A DNA stretch of 64,000 bases from Candidatus Raymondbacteria bacterium RIFOXYA2_FULL_49_16 (GCA_001789205.1 MFYT01000064.1:65401-129400); one strand, 5' to 3'; counted from the stretch's first letter, positions 1 through 8,996 are shown. Translations and numbers: made by a program. The notes: a model not told the origin generated them from the letters alone.

Positions 1-294
1 GATAACGACAAGGACGGCATACCTGACGACAAGGACAAATGCCCCAACGACGCTGAAGACCGCGACGGCTTTGAAGACGCTGACGGCTGTCCCGACCTCG
101 ACAACGACAAGGACGGCATATTGGACGCGCAGGACAAATGCCCCAGCGATCCCGAGGACGTTGACGGGTTTGAGGACACGGACGGCTGTCCCGATATTGA
201 CAACGACCAGGACGGCATACCCGACGACAAGGACAAGTGCCCCACCCAGAAGGAAAACATCAACGACTTCCAGGACACTGATGGATGCCCCGAT
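1..294 (+). repeat. 99-bp tandem coding repeats (thrombospondin type 3 units)
   Basis: Near-identical units begin at 1, 100 and 199, each encoding 33 residues that start DNDxDGI. DNA identity between units is high, so the repeat number could change by recombination. More units probably lie upstream of base 1. Confidence 0.85.
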
Positions 295-660
295 GTCAAG
301 GCAAAGGCCATTGAGTCGAAAGTGACCCTCTCTGGCGTCAACTTCATGACCGGCAGCGCTGAACTCACCTACGAATCGGGCTCCATTCTCGACGAGGTGG
401 TCACCTCGCTCAACGCCTATCCGGATGTCTGCATCGAGATCCGCGGTCATACGGACAACGTGGGCTCGCGTGTAAAAAACAAGGATCTCTCACTCAACCG
501 CGCAAACTCGGTAAAGGCCTATCTCGTAAGCAAAGGTGTCGCCCCCACCCGGGTCAAAACCGACGGTTTTGGTCCCAAGCAGCCCATTGCCTCAAATACC
601 ACTGAAGACGGCAAGGCGAAGAACCGCCGCATCGAGATGTACCGGATAAACTGCAAATAG
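1..660 (+). CDS. OmpA-family outer-membrane protein, C-terminal part (5' end outside the window)
   Basis: The frame is open from base 1, so the gene begins upstream. The first ~98 residues are three acidic thrombospondin type 3 repeats of 33 residues (pattern DNDKDGIPDDKDKCP...DGCPD), which in this family bind calcium and form a stiff linker. Residues from about 105 to 219 are an OmpA/MotB-type peptidoglycan-binding domain with the diagnostic stretch EIRGHTDNVGS...NLSLNRANSVKAYL-like order and a C-terminal RRIEM motif. The missing part is presumably an outer-membrane beta barrel with signal peptide. Role: anchoring of the outer membrane to the cell wall. A strong stem-loop with a T run follows 38 bases after the stop. 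Confidence 0.93.
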   Translation, partial: DNDKDGIPDDKDKCPNDAEDRDGFEDADGCPDLDNDKDGILDAQDKCPSDPEDVDGFEDTDGCPDIDNDQDGIPDDKDKCPTQKENINDFQDTDGCPDVKAKAIESKVTLSGVNFMTGSAELTYESGSILDEVVTSLNAYPDVCIEIRGHTDNVGSRVKNKDLSLNRANSVKAYLVSKGVAPTRVKTDGFGPKQPIASNTTEDGKAKNRRIEMYRINCK

Positions 661-666
661 CGACGC

Positions 667-2427
667 ATGGCCGATAAAAAAACTGTTTCGATATTCCGGC
701 CGGGTTTTCATAACCCGGCCTTTTTTTTAGCCCTGCTTTTTTGCATGGCCTTGGCTTCGGGCCAGGTCGTTTCAAAACGGGCTGAGCGGGCGCTTGCCGC
801 CATGCCCACAGCCAAAGTCTGGGTCTTTTTCAAGTCCGGGGTGAATCCCGATAGCATGGACACCCTGTTGCGCGGATACGGCTTCAGGAAACGGCTGACA
901 AGCAGATGGCTGAATGGCACAAGCGGTAGTGCCGCTGCCGGCGCACTCGACCGCATCGCCGGCCTGCCCCAGGTCGCGTCAATTGACATTGTAGAGCGCT
1001 ACGCAAAAAAAAGGCCTGCGCCTCTGCGTAAAGAAACAAATGTCCGGATAACACGCGACCCCTACTACGGCTACTCTTTCGATGAGCTTGCGGCCATGGC
1101 GGTGCCCGAAGCGCTCTCTTATAGCGGCATAGACAGCGCGGGAAAAGGCATTGTCATTGCGGTACTCGACGCCGGCTTTAATCTGGACCACGAAGCGTTC
1201 GCCCATTTTACGCCAACAACAATAGTCGCTGCGCGCGACTATGTGGCGGGTATACTGGATACGGCAATTATGTTTGACACGGTAGTGGCGAACGAACCCG
1301 GCGACACATCAGACCAGGAAGACCACGGTACATCCGTATTGTCGATTATTGCGGCCTGCAAACCCGGAGTCATGATGGGCGTGGCGCCCTTTGCCCGTTT
1401 CATACTCGCCAAAACCGAACTCAACGACACTGTCGACGACAGCGGGAGGTGGCACGAGGCTGAAGTGGTTGGAGAAGAAGACGCCTGGATAGCAGCGGTT
1501 GAATGGGCCGTGGATACTCTGCACGCGGACATTGTCACGTCGTCTCTGGGATATCGGTATGGCTTTACCGATGGCAGGATCGACTATACACTCAATGAAC
1601 TTAACGGTGATTCTCTTCGCATAACCCGCGTTGCCGACAGTGCCGCATCCAGGGGAACTCTTGTCTTTGAAGCGGTTGGTAACGAAGGAAACCAATATCC
1701 CAGCACCCTTTCAGCACCCGCGGACGGTCACAATGTCATCGCCGTGGGCGCGGTTGACGCAAACGGCATAGTCGCCTATTATTCCTCAGTTGGTCCAACA
1801 AGCGACGGAAGGCAAAAACCCGATGTCTGCGCACCCGGTCACATGAGCACCATTGCCGAAACCGGCGGCGGTTACCGCTATGATGCCACGGGAACTTCAT
1901 TCGCAACACCCATGGCCGCAGGCGTGGCCGCGCTTTTTCTGCAATATGCACGAAAAACCGGACTTTCACTTTCCACAACAGCAATAAACGACCGCATCAG
2001 GACCACTGCGGCAAAACTCTACGGAGAACCCGTAGCAGGTGGCAGCGGCATGATAAACGCCTTCAATCTTCTCACCGGCTCCCCGGGTTTGCCTCCCGTG
2101 AAACCGGAACCAAACGCTGTCCTGTTTGCCGCCTTTCCCCAGCCGGTCAAAGGCGGAGAACTCTCGTTCACTCTTACCACCGACAACCAGACGCCTGCCG
2201 ATATGCGGACCGGCCTGCTGTCGATCAGGATCTATTCTCTCCATGGGGAACTGATTTCAGCCCTGGATAAAAAGGAGGCTGAAGTAGGCGCCAATACCCG
2301 CATTGTCTGGAATGCGACCACTAGGTCGGGCGCGCGCGTGCGGCCGGGCATTTATTGCGTACGCGCAACGTTCGATGGCAATGATGGTATTGAATATTGG
2401 GGAAAAAAAATCGCCATTGTCCGGTAG
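667..2427 (+). CDS. Subtilisin-like secreted serine protease (S8 family) with C-terminal sorting-like domain
   Basis: The catalytic triad is visible: Asp168 in AVLDAG, His220 in DHGTS, Ser411 in GTSFATPMAAG, with oxyanion Asn339 in AVGNE. An N-terminal hydrophobic stretch (PAFFLALLFCMALASG, residues 17-32) is a signal peptide, followed by a propeptide-like region of ~100 residues. The last ~85 residues form an Ig-like FlgD/type IX sorting-type module (IRIYSLHGE...VWNATTRSG...RPGIY). The start at 667 is chosen because a start at the next Met (745) would lose the signal peptide. It begins 6 bases after the OmpA stop. Oddly, the DNA for residues 11-20 is a perfect intrinsic-terminator hairpin (698-728). 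Extracellular protein degradation is the likely role; substrate unknown. Confidence 0.92.
   Translation: MADKKTVSIFRPGFHNPAFFLALLFCMALASGQVVSKRAERALAAMPTAKVWVFFKSGVNPDSMDTLLRGYGFRKRLTSRWLNGTSGSAAAGALDRIAGLPQVASIDIVERYAKKRPAPLRKETNVRITRDPYYGYSFDELAAMAVPEALSYSGIDSAGKGIVIAVLDAGFNLDHEAFAHFTPTTIVAARDYVAGILDTAIMFDTVVANEPGDTSDQEDHGTSVLSIIAACKPGVMMGVAPFARFILAKTELNDTVDDSGRWHEAEVVGEEDAWIAAVEWAVDTLHADIVTSSLGYRYGFTDGRIDYTLNELNGDSLRITRVADSAASRGTLVFEAVGNEGNQYPSTLSAPADGHNVIAVGAVDANGIVAYYSSVGPTSDGRQKPDVCAPGHMSTIAETGGGYRYDATGTSFATPMAAGVAALFLQYARKTGLSLSTTAINDRIRTTAAKLYGEPVAGGSGMINAFNLLTGSPGLPPVKPEPNAVLFAAFPQPVKGGELSFTLTTDNQTPADMRTGLLSIRIYSLHGELISALDKKEAEVGANTRIVWNATTRSGARVRPGIYCVRATFDGNDGIEYWGKKIAIVR
698..728 (+). 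terminator. Intrinsic terminator of the OmpA-like gene, inside the protease 5' coding region
   Basis: Nine-base perfect stem GGCCGGGTT (698-706) and AACCCGGCC (712-720), five-base loop, then eight T residues (721-728). It lies 38 bases after the OmpA stop codon but within the signal-peptide codons of the following protease gene. Confidence 0.85.
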
Positions 2428-2449
2428 GGGCGTCATTCTGCAATGAGGG

Positions 2450-2512
2450 ACGCTGCCTGAGCGAAGCCGAAGGCAGCGTATCCCGTACCCTTCGACTGCG
2501 CTCAGGGTACGG
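2450..2512. repeat. REP-like double stem-loop between convergent genes
   Basis: Two neighbouring inverted repeats: ACGCTGCCT (2450-2458) with AGGCAGCGT (2471-2479), and CCGTACCCT (2483-2491) with AGGGTACGG (2504-2512). The loops contain TGAGCGAAGCCGA and TCGACTGCGCTC, resembling the dispersed CTTCGACTGCGCTCAG type of extragenic palindrome seen in many bacterial genomes. It sits between two convergent genes and may also end transcription of both. Confidence 0.7.
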
Positions 2513-2517
2513 CATCG

Positions 2518-3558
2518 TTAATGGCCAAAAATCCCGTTAAAATCCCACGCCAGCGACATGCGGTGGCAGTTGTTTAGGTCAGCATGGCTTTGAAACGAGT
2601 AGTCCACAAATAGCTTGTTTATACGCACGCCTGCGCCAGCGGTGAACTGGTAGACGCTGTTTGTACCCAGCCTGAAGAAAAGCTTTTCCTTCACCACATA
2701 CTCCAACCCGAGATTACCTCCTAGCACGGTCTGCACAGGGTTTGAAATCAGTCCGGTCTCTTGGGGCAAAGGATCGCCAATATCAAACCATCCCCCCATG
2801 GGCCCGCCTGAAACGCCATTGACGCCCAGAAGTCCCGCTGTCTGACAGAGGAATTGGAGCGTTCCGTAAAGATAGTCAAGATCAAGTTTATACGACCATC
2901 CCAGATAAGCCTCGGGAAGAGCCATTTCATAACCACCTGGTTCGTAGCGATTCGCGGTCGTTGAGGCGTCCTTGATAATAAGTCCCACCGTAGCATGTTT
3001 GAACAGATACTGACCGCCCAGGTCAACACCCGCGCCCAGAATGCTTTTGTCCGCCAGCTGTCTGCGTATAAACTTGAATGTGGCGCCATACCTGAATACC
3101 TGGTACGCTAGGGCCGCGTATGAAAAGCCAAGCGCCCAATCTGTGTTTTCGGTGAAAGAAAGAGCGCCGCTGCTGAATTGCGGCCGTCCATTTACCAGTG
3201 GAAAATTTCGCGTGTCCCAAATACCTTCAATGGCCGAACGGACAAAGTAGAGTGAGAGCGCGTGGCCTTTGTCCACGGGGTAAATAAAGGAACCAAGGTC
3301 GTAAGTGACAAGCCCATTGAAGAGCGAGGCATGGGACGCCAGAATGGATGGTTTCATAATGCCGAGTATGCCCGAAGGATTGTACAGTCCTGCGGTACGG
3401 TCTCCCCTGTCCGCGGCCATGGCTTCGCCCATGGCCACTGCACGCGGACTGGCCCCATTGTCCAAAAAGGCATTGGAATACCGCACGGTCTCAAAATGAT
3501 ATTGTGCGGAGGCCGACAGGACGCACAATGCCACCGCATAACAAATATATCGCATCAT
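2518..3558 (-). CDS. PorV/PorQ (UPF0164)-type outer-membrane barrel protein
   Basis: About 346 residues from the double ATG at 3558/3555; a longer in-frame start at 3603 would put 15 extra residues before the signal peptide (RYICYAVALCVLSASAQ) and is less likely. The early segment SPRAVAMGEAMAADRGD...LYNPSGI is the conserved beginning of PorV/PorQ and UPF0164 proteins, where the N-terminus is followed by a FadL-like barrel. The rest alternates aromatic beta strands and ends in DFNGIFGH. In type IX secretion PorV carries cargo to the sortase at the outer membrane, and sorting-domain cargo is abundant in this window; whether this copy serves that machine is inference. Divergent from the flavoprotein at 3652, so the 94 bases between hold both promoters. 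Confidence 0.75.
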   Translation of the reverse strand: MMRYICYAVALCVLSASAQYHFETVRYSNAFLDNGASPRAVAMGEAMAADRGDRTAGLYNPSGILGIMKPSILASHASLFNGLVTYDLGSFIYPVDKGHALSLYFVRSAIEGIWDTRNFPLVNGRPQFSSGALSFTENTDWALGFSYAALAYQVFRYGATFKFIRRQLADKSILGAGVDLGGQYLFKHATVGLIIKDASTTANRYEPGGYEMALPEAYLGWSYKLDLDYLYGTLQFLCQTAGLLGVNGVSGGPMGGWFDIGDPLPQETGLISNPVQTVLGGNLGLEYVVKEKLFFRLGTNSVYQFTAGAGVRINKLFVDYSFQSHADLNNCHRMSLAWDFNGIFGH

Positions 3559-3651
3559 AATTATATTGTTCAAAAAATAGTAAGAAACTGCGCGTCCTTT
3601 CAATACTTGCAGAGTCTCGGGTCAATAGAGTATTTATCAGTATCTCTTGTC

Positions 3652-4794
3652 ATGAACAACCACTTTAACGTCATTGTCATTGGCGCAGGCCCCGCAGGCG
3701 CTGCCGCCGCTTGGCGCCTGGTAAAAAATAATCTCTCTGTATGCGTGCTGGAAAAAGAATCCCTGCCGCGCGGTAAACCCTGCGGCGGCGGCATCACCGG
3801 CAGGGCCATGCGGGCAATGCCCTGCGATATGGTCCAATGCGCGGGAAAAGCCTTTACATCTGTATCTATGAACGACATGAGCGCGGGCCTGCGGTTTACC
3901 GTTTCGCGAGCCAAGCCCGTCATTACCACAGTATTGCGGCCAATGTTTGACCATGAACTGGTGCGTCAGGCCATGGATGCGGGCGCTGAACTGCGCGATA
4001 AAACCTTGGTAACAGGACTGCGGTATGGAAACGGTTGTATCGAAGTCCTTTCAGGAGACCAGCGCTTCAGCGCATCATGGGTCATTGGCGCTGACGGTGC
4101 ATTTGGCAAAACCTCCCAATGGGCAGGATGGAAAAAAAGGCCGCGCCTGGCGCCAGCGATCAACGCTGAGATCATGACCCCCGACGCAATACCATTGCAT
4201 CTCGAACAATCGCCCAGGTTTGATTTCGGTGTCATTGACCATGGCTATGCATGGTTCTTTCCAAAACAAGACGGCTGTTCCCTGGGTCTCGTATCACTTG
4301 GTAAGAAAGGCGCCAATCTTTCCGGGAAGTTAAAAACATACATACAAACTCTTGGCTTTGGCAGCGCTGCAAAACCAGTCGTGTCTGGCGCCGCAATCCC
4401 CATTGGCCCGATCCCAGGGGGATTTGTGAAAAAAAGGATTATTCTCACTGGAGACGCAGCAGGATTGGCAGACCCCCTCACCTGTGAAGGCATCTCAAAT
4501 GCCCTGAAAAGCGGAACGCATGCAGCAGAGGCGATTATAGAGGGAAAAGAAAACCAAAGAGTGGTCGAGAAAGCATACCTTACCATGCTTAACGACAGTA
4601 TTATCAGCGATTTGAAGGCAAGTTCGATACTGGCTTTGATTATTTATTTTCACCCGAGGATAAGACAATTTCTCTTTGCGCGGCATGGCCAGCATTTATG
4701 CGAGGCGGTCACCGACATTCTTGCGGGAAACCGTTCATACTCGCGCGAACTGTATTCGTTTTCCAACCTTTTTAGACTTCTAACCAACAGATAA
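3652..4794 (+). CDS. Geranylgeranyl-reductase-family FAD-dependent oxidoreductase
   Basis: 380 residues. The N-terminus has the Rossmann FAD motif VIGAGPAG (Gly11, 13, 16) followed by the E/R-type KPCGGGITG loop typical of geranylgeranyl reductase-like enzymes, and a second FAD contact GDAAGLADPLTCEG near residue 270 that is diagnostic for this family. The family reduces double bonds of isoprenoid chains (chlorophyll side chain, archaeal lipids, menaquinone) or epoxidises related substrates; the substrate here cannot be told. The reading frame is open back to 3262, but similarity begins only at 3652 and the upstream part overlaps the divergent barrel gene, so 3652 is the start. A weak hairpin (CGGG/CCCG) follows the stop. 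Confidence 0.88.
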   Translation: MNNHFNVIVIGAGPAGAAAAWRLVKNNLSVCVLEKESLPRGKPCGGGITGRAMRAMPCDMVQCAGKAFTSVSMNDMSAGLRFTVSRAKPVITTVLRPMFDHELVRQAMDAGAELRDKTLVTGLRYGNGCIEVLSGDQRFSASWVIGADGAFGKTSQWAGWKKRPRLAPAINAEIMTPDAIPLHLEQSPRFDFGVIDHGYAWFFPKQDGCSLGLVSLGKKGANLSGKLKTYIQTLGFGSAAKPVVSGAAIPIGPIPGGFVKKRIILTGDAAGLADPLTCEGISNALKSGTHAAEAIIEGKENQRVVEKAYLTMLNDSIISDLKASSILALIIYFHPRIRQFLFARHGQHLCEAVTDILAGNRSYSRELYSFSNLFRLLTNR

Positions 4795-4901
4795 TTAACG
4801 GGTTATGCCCGGTAATTGCCTCGCAAATGTTAACTTTTCGCTTTCAGTATACGCGTGTATTTAATTATATTTTATTGCTCAATTTTTCACAGGGGAAGAA
4901 A

Positions 4902-7487
4902 ATGGTAAAAGGCAAAGACGAACTCTCCATTGCTCTGTTCCAAAGCAGGACCAACCTGTCCAAAGGCAAAGATCCATTCCTGAACCTCAAGGAAAAAGAG
5001 ATCAAAGGCCTTCAGGAGCGGTACAGCATCTTTAAAGATATGGAAGACGCTAATGGGTTTGTTGTCCAGAGCACCCATTATATTCACAACCCCCTGACTC
5101 CCCGGCCCTATTTTCATGCACTCAACAACTTTACGTTTAATGGCGCCGCCTATGGTTCAATCTGGGACCAGACCGGACGCGGATATTCCTATCTTAACAC
5201 AGTCATCGGCGGTGAAATAACCAGTAACACTAGTTCAACGTACAAACCCTTTTTAGCGGATAAACATGACCGTCGTATCATCTATTTACGCGAGGAAACC
5301 CCATCCGGCGCCTATACAGCTCCTGATGGGAAAAAGGTCGATATCTGGCCACTGTTCCCTGTCTGTTCCAATACTGCCCGCGAATATTCGGAGTTTTCCA
5401 GTACTCAGAACCCGACTAATTTAGAAGTATGCGCAACGCGGAACCAGGTGACCGGGCGGCTCACGGTAACCATACCAAGAGGAGCTTCATGCGAGATCAT
5501 GCAGCTGACGCTAAAAAATGAAAGCGCCAAAAAACGCGTATTCAGCCTTTTCTTCAGAATCGACTGGGACCTCAAAGCATACCCTTCCCCGCGCCTTAAG
5601 CGCTGTGAACTCTTTGATATGCAAATTGATAGAAAACTCGACGCTATCATGGCAAAAAACATCGATTGGACCAACAAGAATCCCCGCACCGGTTTCTGCG
5701 CCTGCGACCAAAAGATGGCGGGATTCGAGCTTTCTGGAGAACGGTTCGAGGGGACGCACACCTTCAACTGCATACCGGTTTCGGTCCTTGCGGGTTCGCT
5801 GCAGTCCGGGACATGCGTACCAGTAGCCTCAAGCGTTATTGCAGGCATTCACTGCGAAATCACCCTCCCTCCCAAAAGCGCAAAGACGCTCTACTTCACC
5901 GTGGGCGCGGTCCAGGGCGACTACACGGACGCGAAAAAAACCGTTGAAAAAATCAAACGCCAATACATGACAGACAAGGCCTTTGCCGCAACCGTGAAGA
6001 ATAATGAAGAGGAATGGCTGAAATTCTCGACCGGATTTCTGGTCAATACTCCAGACGCTGAATTCAACCGCTTCTTTAACGTCTGGACCACCTCCCAGCT
6101 GGTAAACACCGCACTCTTCCTCTCGGGCGCTTCAAAATTCGAATTCAGGGAGAAAATGCAGGTACTCAAGGCCCTGGTGCCCTACTGCCCCGAAGTTGTC
6201 AAGAAAGAGCTCAAGGCCACCATCTGCTACCAGCTGCGCGATGGACGCGCCATCAGCCGTTATTCAAAATTCAAGGACCATGCGCCCGATGAGGAAGTGA
6301 CCATGGACAACACCATGTGGATGGTGGACGCCGTGTGCCGGTATGTGAACGATACCGGAGATTTCAGTTTCCTCGAGGAATCAATCGGTTTTTTCGACCC
6401 CAAGATGCAGGTGGTTGACAACACGAAGAACGCCAAAGTGTACGACCATGTGATCCTGGCGGTCAAGTGCCTATTCGATTACCGCGGCCGTTTCGGGTTG
6501 TGCAAGGTAGGCTCTGGCGATATGAACACCGCACTTACCCATATTACCAAACTGGGGGGCGTCAGCGCCGGTCTTTCCATGGTCCTCGTCTATATAGCCA
6601 AGCTCCTCTTCCCCTATGCACGCGAACGGACCATCAAACGTGACATCGGCTACCTGAACACCATTCTTGAAAATATGTACAGCAATCTGGGCAACTATTC
6701 ATGGAACGGCGAATCCTATTCATACGCATACGATGACAATGGCAATACTATTGGCGCAAAGGGCGACAAGGATGGGGCCATCCATCTCTTCACCAACCTC
6801 TGGGCCATCATCTGCGGCGCGGTTGAAGCGTCCGGCAACCTGAAGGCCGTGCTCACGCTTCTCGACCGCATGGACACCCCGTTCGGCTTCAGGTCAATAC
6901 ACCCGCCGTACAGCATTGGATTCTCCGGCAAGGGAGGCATTCCCGATATTCTGCCCGGGACCTTTGAAAACGGCTCAATTGACGCTTACGGTAAGGCGTT
7001 CTCCGCCTTTGCTCTCGCGGAAATCGGGCAGGGACAAAGGGCGTTCAAAGCCATTAAAAAGGCCTTTCCCTCTTGCACGCTTCCCGATATTTCCACGGCA
7101 AATCCTAATCAGGTTTCAGAATTCACCATTGGGCCCGGCCACTGCGATTTCGGGAAAAATGTGTTCGATATCTTCACCCCCGCGATCAGCTGGATAAAAA
7201 TTGCCATGGAACGGATCATCGGCGTTGTGCCAACGTATGAAGGTCTGCTTCTTTCGCCCAGTATTCCTCCGGAATGGAAAGAGTTCAGCGTGGTCCGGAC
7301 CTACCGGGAAAAAGTTTTATCCATCAAGTTCCATAATCCCCACGGCAAAGAAACAGGCGTGGCAAAGGCGACGGTGAACGGCAAGGAGCTGCAGAAGTCG
7401 GCAGACGGCCGGTTCATCATCGACAGCGCCCGGCTCGCCGCGGCAGGTAAGAATAATCCAATTGTCGTCGACGTGTTGATGGGCTAA
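4902..7487 (+). CDS. GH94-like (cellobiose/chitobiose phosphorylase fold) protein with altered catalytic motifs
   Basis: 861 residues from the ATG preceded by AGGGGAAG (4891-4898); a longer open frame from 4827 lacks a ribosome site. Architecture matches GH94: N-terminal beta sandwich (about 1-280), linker helices, (alpha/alpha)6 barrel (about 370-770) and a C-terminal beta sheet. The region around VGSGDMNTALTHI (residues 536-548) aligns with the GSGDWNDGMN block of cellobiose phosphorylases, but the Trp and the general-acid Asp are Met and Thr. The SDDHLW donor-site block reads MDNTMW (Asp469, Asn470) and the phosphate-site TGSAAW block reads TPAISW. So the fold is clear but ordinary phosphorolysis is doubtful. 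Neighbour genes convergent (2 bases to the next stop). Confidence 0.8.
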   Translation: MVKGKDELSIALFQSRTNLSKGKDPFLNLKEKEIKGLQERYSIFKDMEDANGFVVQSTHYIHNPLTPRPYFHALNNFTFNGAAYGSIWDQTGRGYSYLNTVIGGEITSNTSSTYKPFLADKHDRRIIYLREETPSGAYTAPDGKKVDIWPLFPVCSNTAREYSEFSSTQNPTNLEVCATRNQVTGRLTVTIPRGASCEIMQLTLKNESAKKRVFSLFFRIDWDLKAYPSPRLKRCELFDMQIDRKLDAIMAKNIDWTNKNPRTGFCACDQKMAGFELSGERFEGTHTFNCIPVSVLAGSLQSGTCVPVASSVIAGIHCEITLPPKSAKTLYFTVGAVQGDYTDAKKTVEKIKRQYMTDKAFAATVKNNEEEWLKFSTGFLVNTPDAEFNRFFNVWTTSQLVNTALFLSGASKFEFREKMQVLKALVPYCPEVVKKELKATICYQLRDGRAISRYSKFKDHAPDEEVTMDNTMWMVDAVCRYVNDTGDFSFLEESIGFFDPKMQVVDNTKNAKVYDHVILAVKCLFDYRGRFGLCKVGSGDMNTALTHITKLGGVSAGLSMVLVYIAKLLFPYARERTIKRDIGYLNTILENMYSNLGNYSWNGESYSYAYDDNGNTIGAKGDKDGAIHLFTNLWAIICGAVEASGNLKAVLTLLDRMDTPFGFRSIHPPYSIGFSGKGGIPDILPGTFENGSIDAYGKAFSAFALAEIGQGQRAFKAIKKAFPSCTLPDISTANPNQVSEFTIGPGHCDFGKNVFDIFTPAISWIKIAMERIIGVVPTYEGLLLSPSIPPEWKEFSVVRTYREKVLSIKFHNPHGKETGVAKATVNGKELQKSADGRFIIDSARLAAAGKNNPIVVDVLMG

Positions 7488-7489
7488 GC

Positions 7490-8122
7490 CTAGCCGGCCG
7501 CAAGGCGATCGGCCATATCGGTCAGTCTATTAATTTCAGTTTCAAGTTCCGGCTCCGAACCCTTCCGGTAGTCAAAGGGTTTTCCCATGACTATCACAAT
7601 CCTGGAAAAAAACAGCGGTATCTGGAACCGGTCCCAGCTGTGCAGGGTTATTTTCCGCGAATACCCGCAGCCAAAAGGGACAATGAGGGCGTTGGTGGAG
7701 GCCGCGATGCGCACCAGGCCTGAATTGACCTTGTGATAGGGGCCGCGCGGGCCATCGGGCGCTATGCCGATGTACGCACCCTGTTTCAGAAGAGTAAGGG
7801 AGGCGCGCGCCACGGCGACCCATCCACGCGACGTGGAGCCCCTGATATGGTTGAATCCCCATTTTGAAAGGACTCGCGCAAGAAATTCGCCGTCCTTGCT
7901 CTGGCTCACGACAGCGTACACTCCCAGGCCGCGGAAGCAGAAGGTACTGAACAGAAGTCTGCCGTGCCAAAAGGCGTAGAGCCGGCCGCGGCCATCTTTC
8001 GGTCCCGCAGGCAGCACCTGGTCCGTACCTTCGCAAAAGATGCGTTTTCTGCAGGTAAGGGAAATTGCCCGCGTGAGAAAGTCTATGATAAGAGGGACTA
8101 TGATACGCGAGAGCTTCCGCAT
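7490..8122 (-). CDS. DUF374-type lysophospholipid acyltransferase family protein
   Basis: 210 residues. The DUF374 signature blocks are present in order: FWHGRLL (acyltransferase HX-type motif), VSQSKDGE, RGSTSRGW and IAPDGPRGPYHKVNSG. The N-terminal 25 residues are hydrophobic and probably membrane-associated. This group is related to lauroyl/myristoyl acyltransferases of lipid A and is thought to acylate lipid A precursors or phospholipids at the inner membrane. The usual RGSSSRGG block has Trp in place of the final Gly. It is transcribed convergently to the GH94-like gene and divergently from the SIMPL lipoprotein. Confidence 0.85.
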   Translation of the reverse strand: MRKLSRIIVPLIIDFLTRAISLTCRKRIFCEGTDQVLPAGPKDGRGRLYAFWHGRLLFSTFCFRGLGVYAVVSQSKDGEFLARVLSKWGFNHIRGSTSRGWVAVARASLTLLKQGAYIGIAPDGPRGPYHKVNSGLVRIAASTNALIVPFGCGYSRKITLHSWDRFQIPLFFSRIVIVMGKPFDYRKGSEPELETEINRLTDMADRLAAG

Positions 8123-8140
8123 TTAAAGGAAAAATAGTCT

Positions 8141-8169
8141 TTGACACCAGCCTGCGAGAATAATTTATT
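8141..8169 (+). promoter_or_regulatory. Putative sigma-70 promoter of the SIMPL lipoprotein
   Basis: Perfect -35 hexamer TTGACA (8141-8146), 17-base spacer, -10-like TTTATT (8164-8169; 4 of 6 matches). It ends 27 bases before the start codon, and GGAGG (8186-8190) follows as ribosome site. Confidence 0.5.
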
Positions 8170-8196
8170 TAATGGAAACTATTCCGGAGGTCATGT

Positions 8197-8889
8197 ATGA
8201 AAATTCTCCTGGCACTCTGTCTTCCTGTCCTGTTTCTCTCCTGCACTGAAAAGAGTGAACGTACCGTATCGGTCATAGGGACCGCTTCAACAACCGTGAC
8301 CCCTGATATCGCGCTGGTCACCATTGGCGCCTCGTTCCTCGACGTCACTGCGGAAGGGGCCGCGGCAAAGGCCGGAAAGGAGATGACGGACCTTTCAGCG
8401 ATCTGCAAGTCCCTGGGCATTAAAAGCGACGACATTCTTTCCCTGGGCCTGGCCATAGACCAGGAATACCGCTGGGAAAACAATACGGAGCGGGTCGCGG
8501 GCATACGCGCCACAGACAATCTTCGGATCACCGTGCGCAACATAGGCACGCTCAAAACCCTGCTCGACGAGGCATTGCGGACAAAAATCAATCGCCTGGG
8601 GGGCATAGCATTCACTCACAGTAAAATCGACAGCCTGCGCAAGACAACATGCCTGCGCGCACTCGACGACGCGCGCCAAAGCGCACTGACCATGTGTTCA
8701 CAAATGGGCGTTTCATTGGGCAAGGTCATGTCCCTTTCCAACACCCCGGAAAATACAAGGCAGTCCCCTGCACCTGCATGGCCCACGACAACGATGGAAC
8801 ATGCTGTGGCAGCGCGCCCAGCCGCAACCGTCATGCCAGGAAAAATGGAGTTGAGTAACTCTGTGTTCGCGGTTTTTGAGATCAAATAA
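8197..8889 (+). CDS. SIMPL (DUF541) domain lipoprotein
   Basis: 230 residues with a lipoprotein signal (MKILLALCLPVLFLSC, Cys16). The mature part begins VSVIGTASTTVTPDIALVTIGAS, the hallmark of SIMPL/DUF541 proteins: short domain-swapping BON-related folds found in periplasmic and outer-membrane proteins of mostly unknown function, some linked to oxidative stress. Repeated later blocks (ATDNLRITVRNI, LDEALRTKINRLGGIAFT, ARQSALTMCSQMGVSLGKV) fit the full domain. Ribosome site GGAGG 6 bases before ATG. Confidence 0.88.
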   Translation: MKILLALCLPVLFLSCTEKSERTVSVIGTASTTVTPDIALVTIGASFLDVTAEGAAAKAGKEMTDLSAICKSLGIKSDDILSLGLAIDQEYRWENNTERVAGIRATDNLRITVRNIGTLKTLLDEALRTKINRLGGIAFTHSKIDSLRKTTCLRALDDARQSALTMCSQMGVSLGKVMSLSNTPENTRQSPAPAWPTTTMEHAVAARPAATVMPGKMELSNSVFAVFEIK

Positions 8890-8996
8890 CGTACATTGTA
8901 CCATACCGTACATCTGCTCCGTACAAATACGTACGTTTTTTATCCGTGTTAGCGAAAAAAACCCTGTAACTTATTGTTTTTATGCAGCCAATAAAA

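Noticed and set aside
3262-3651. In-frame N-terminal extension of the flavoprotein by 130 residues
   Set aside because: It lies antisense to the PorV/PorQ-like gene, has no ribosome site and precedes the FAD motif that begins every family member.
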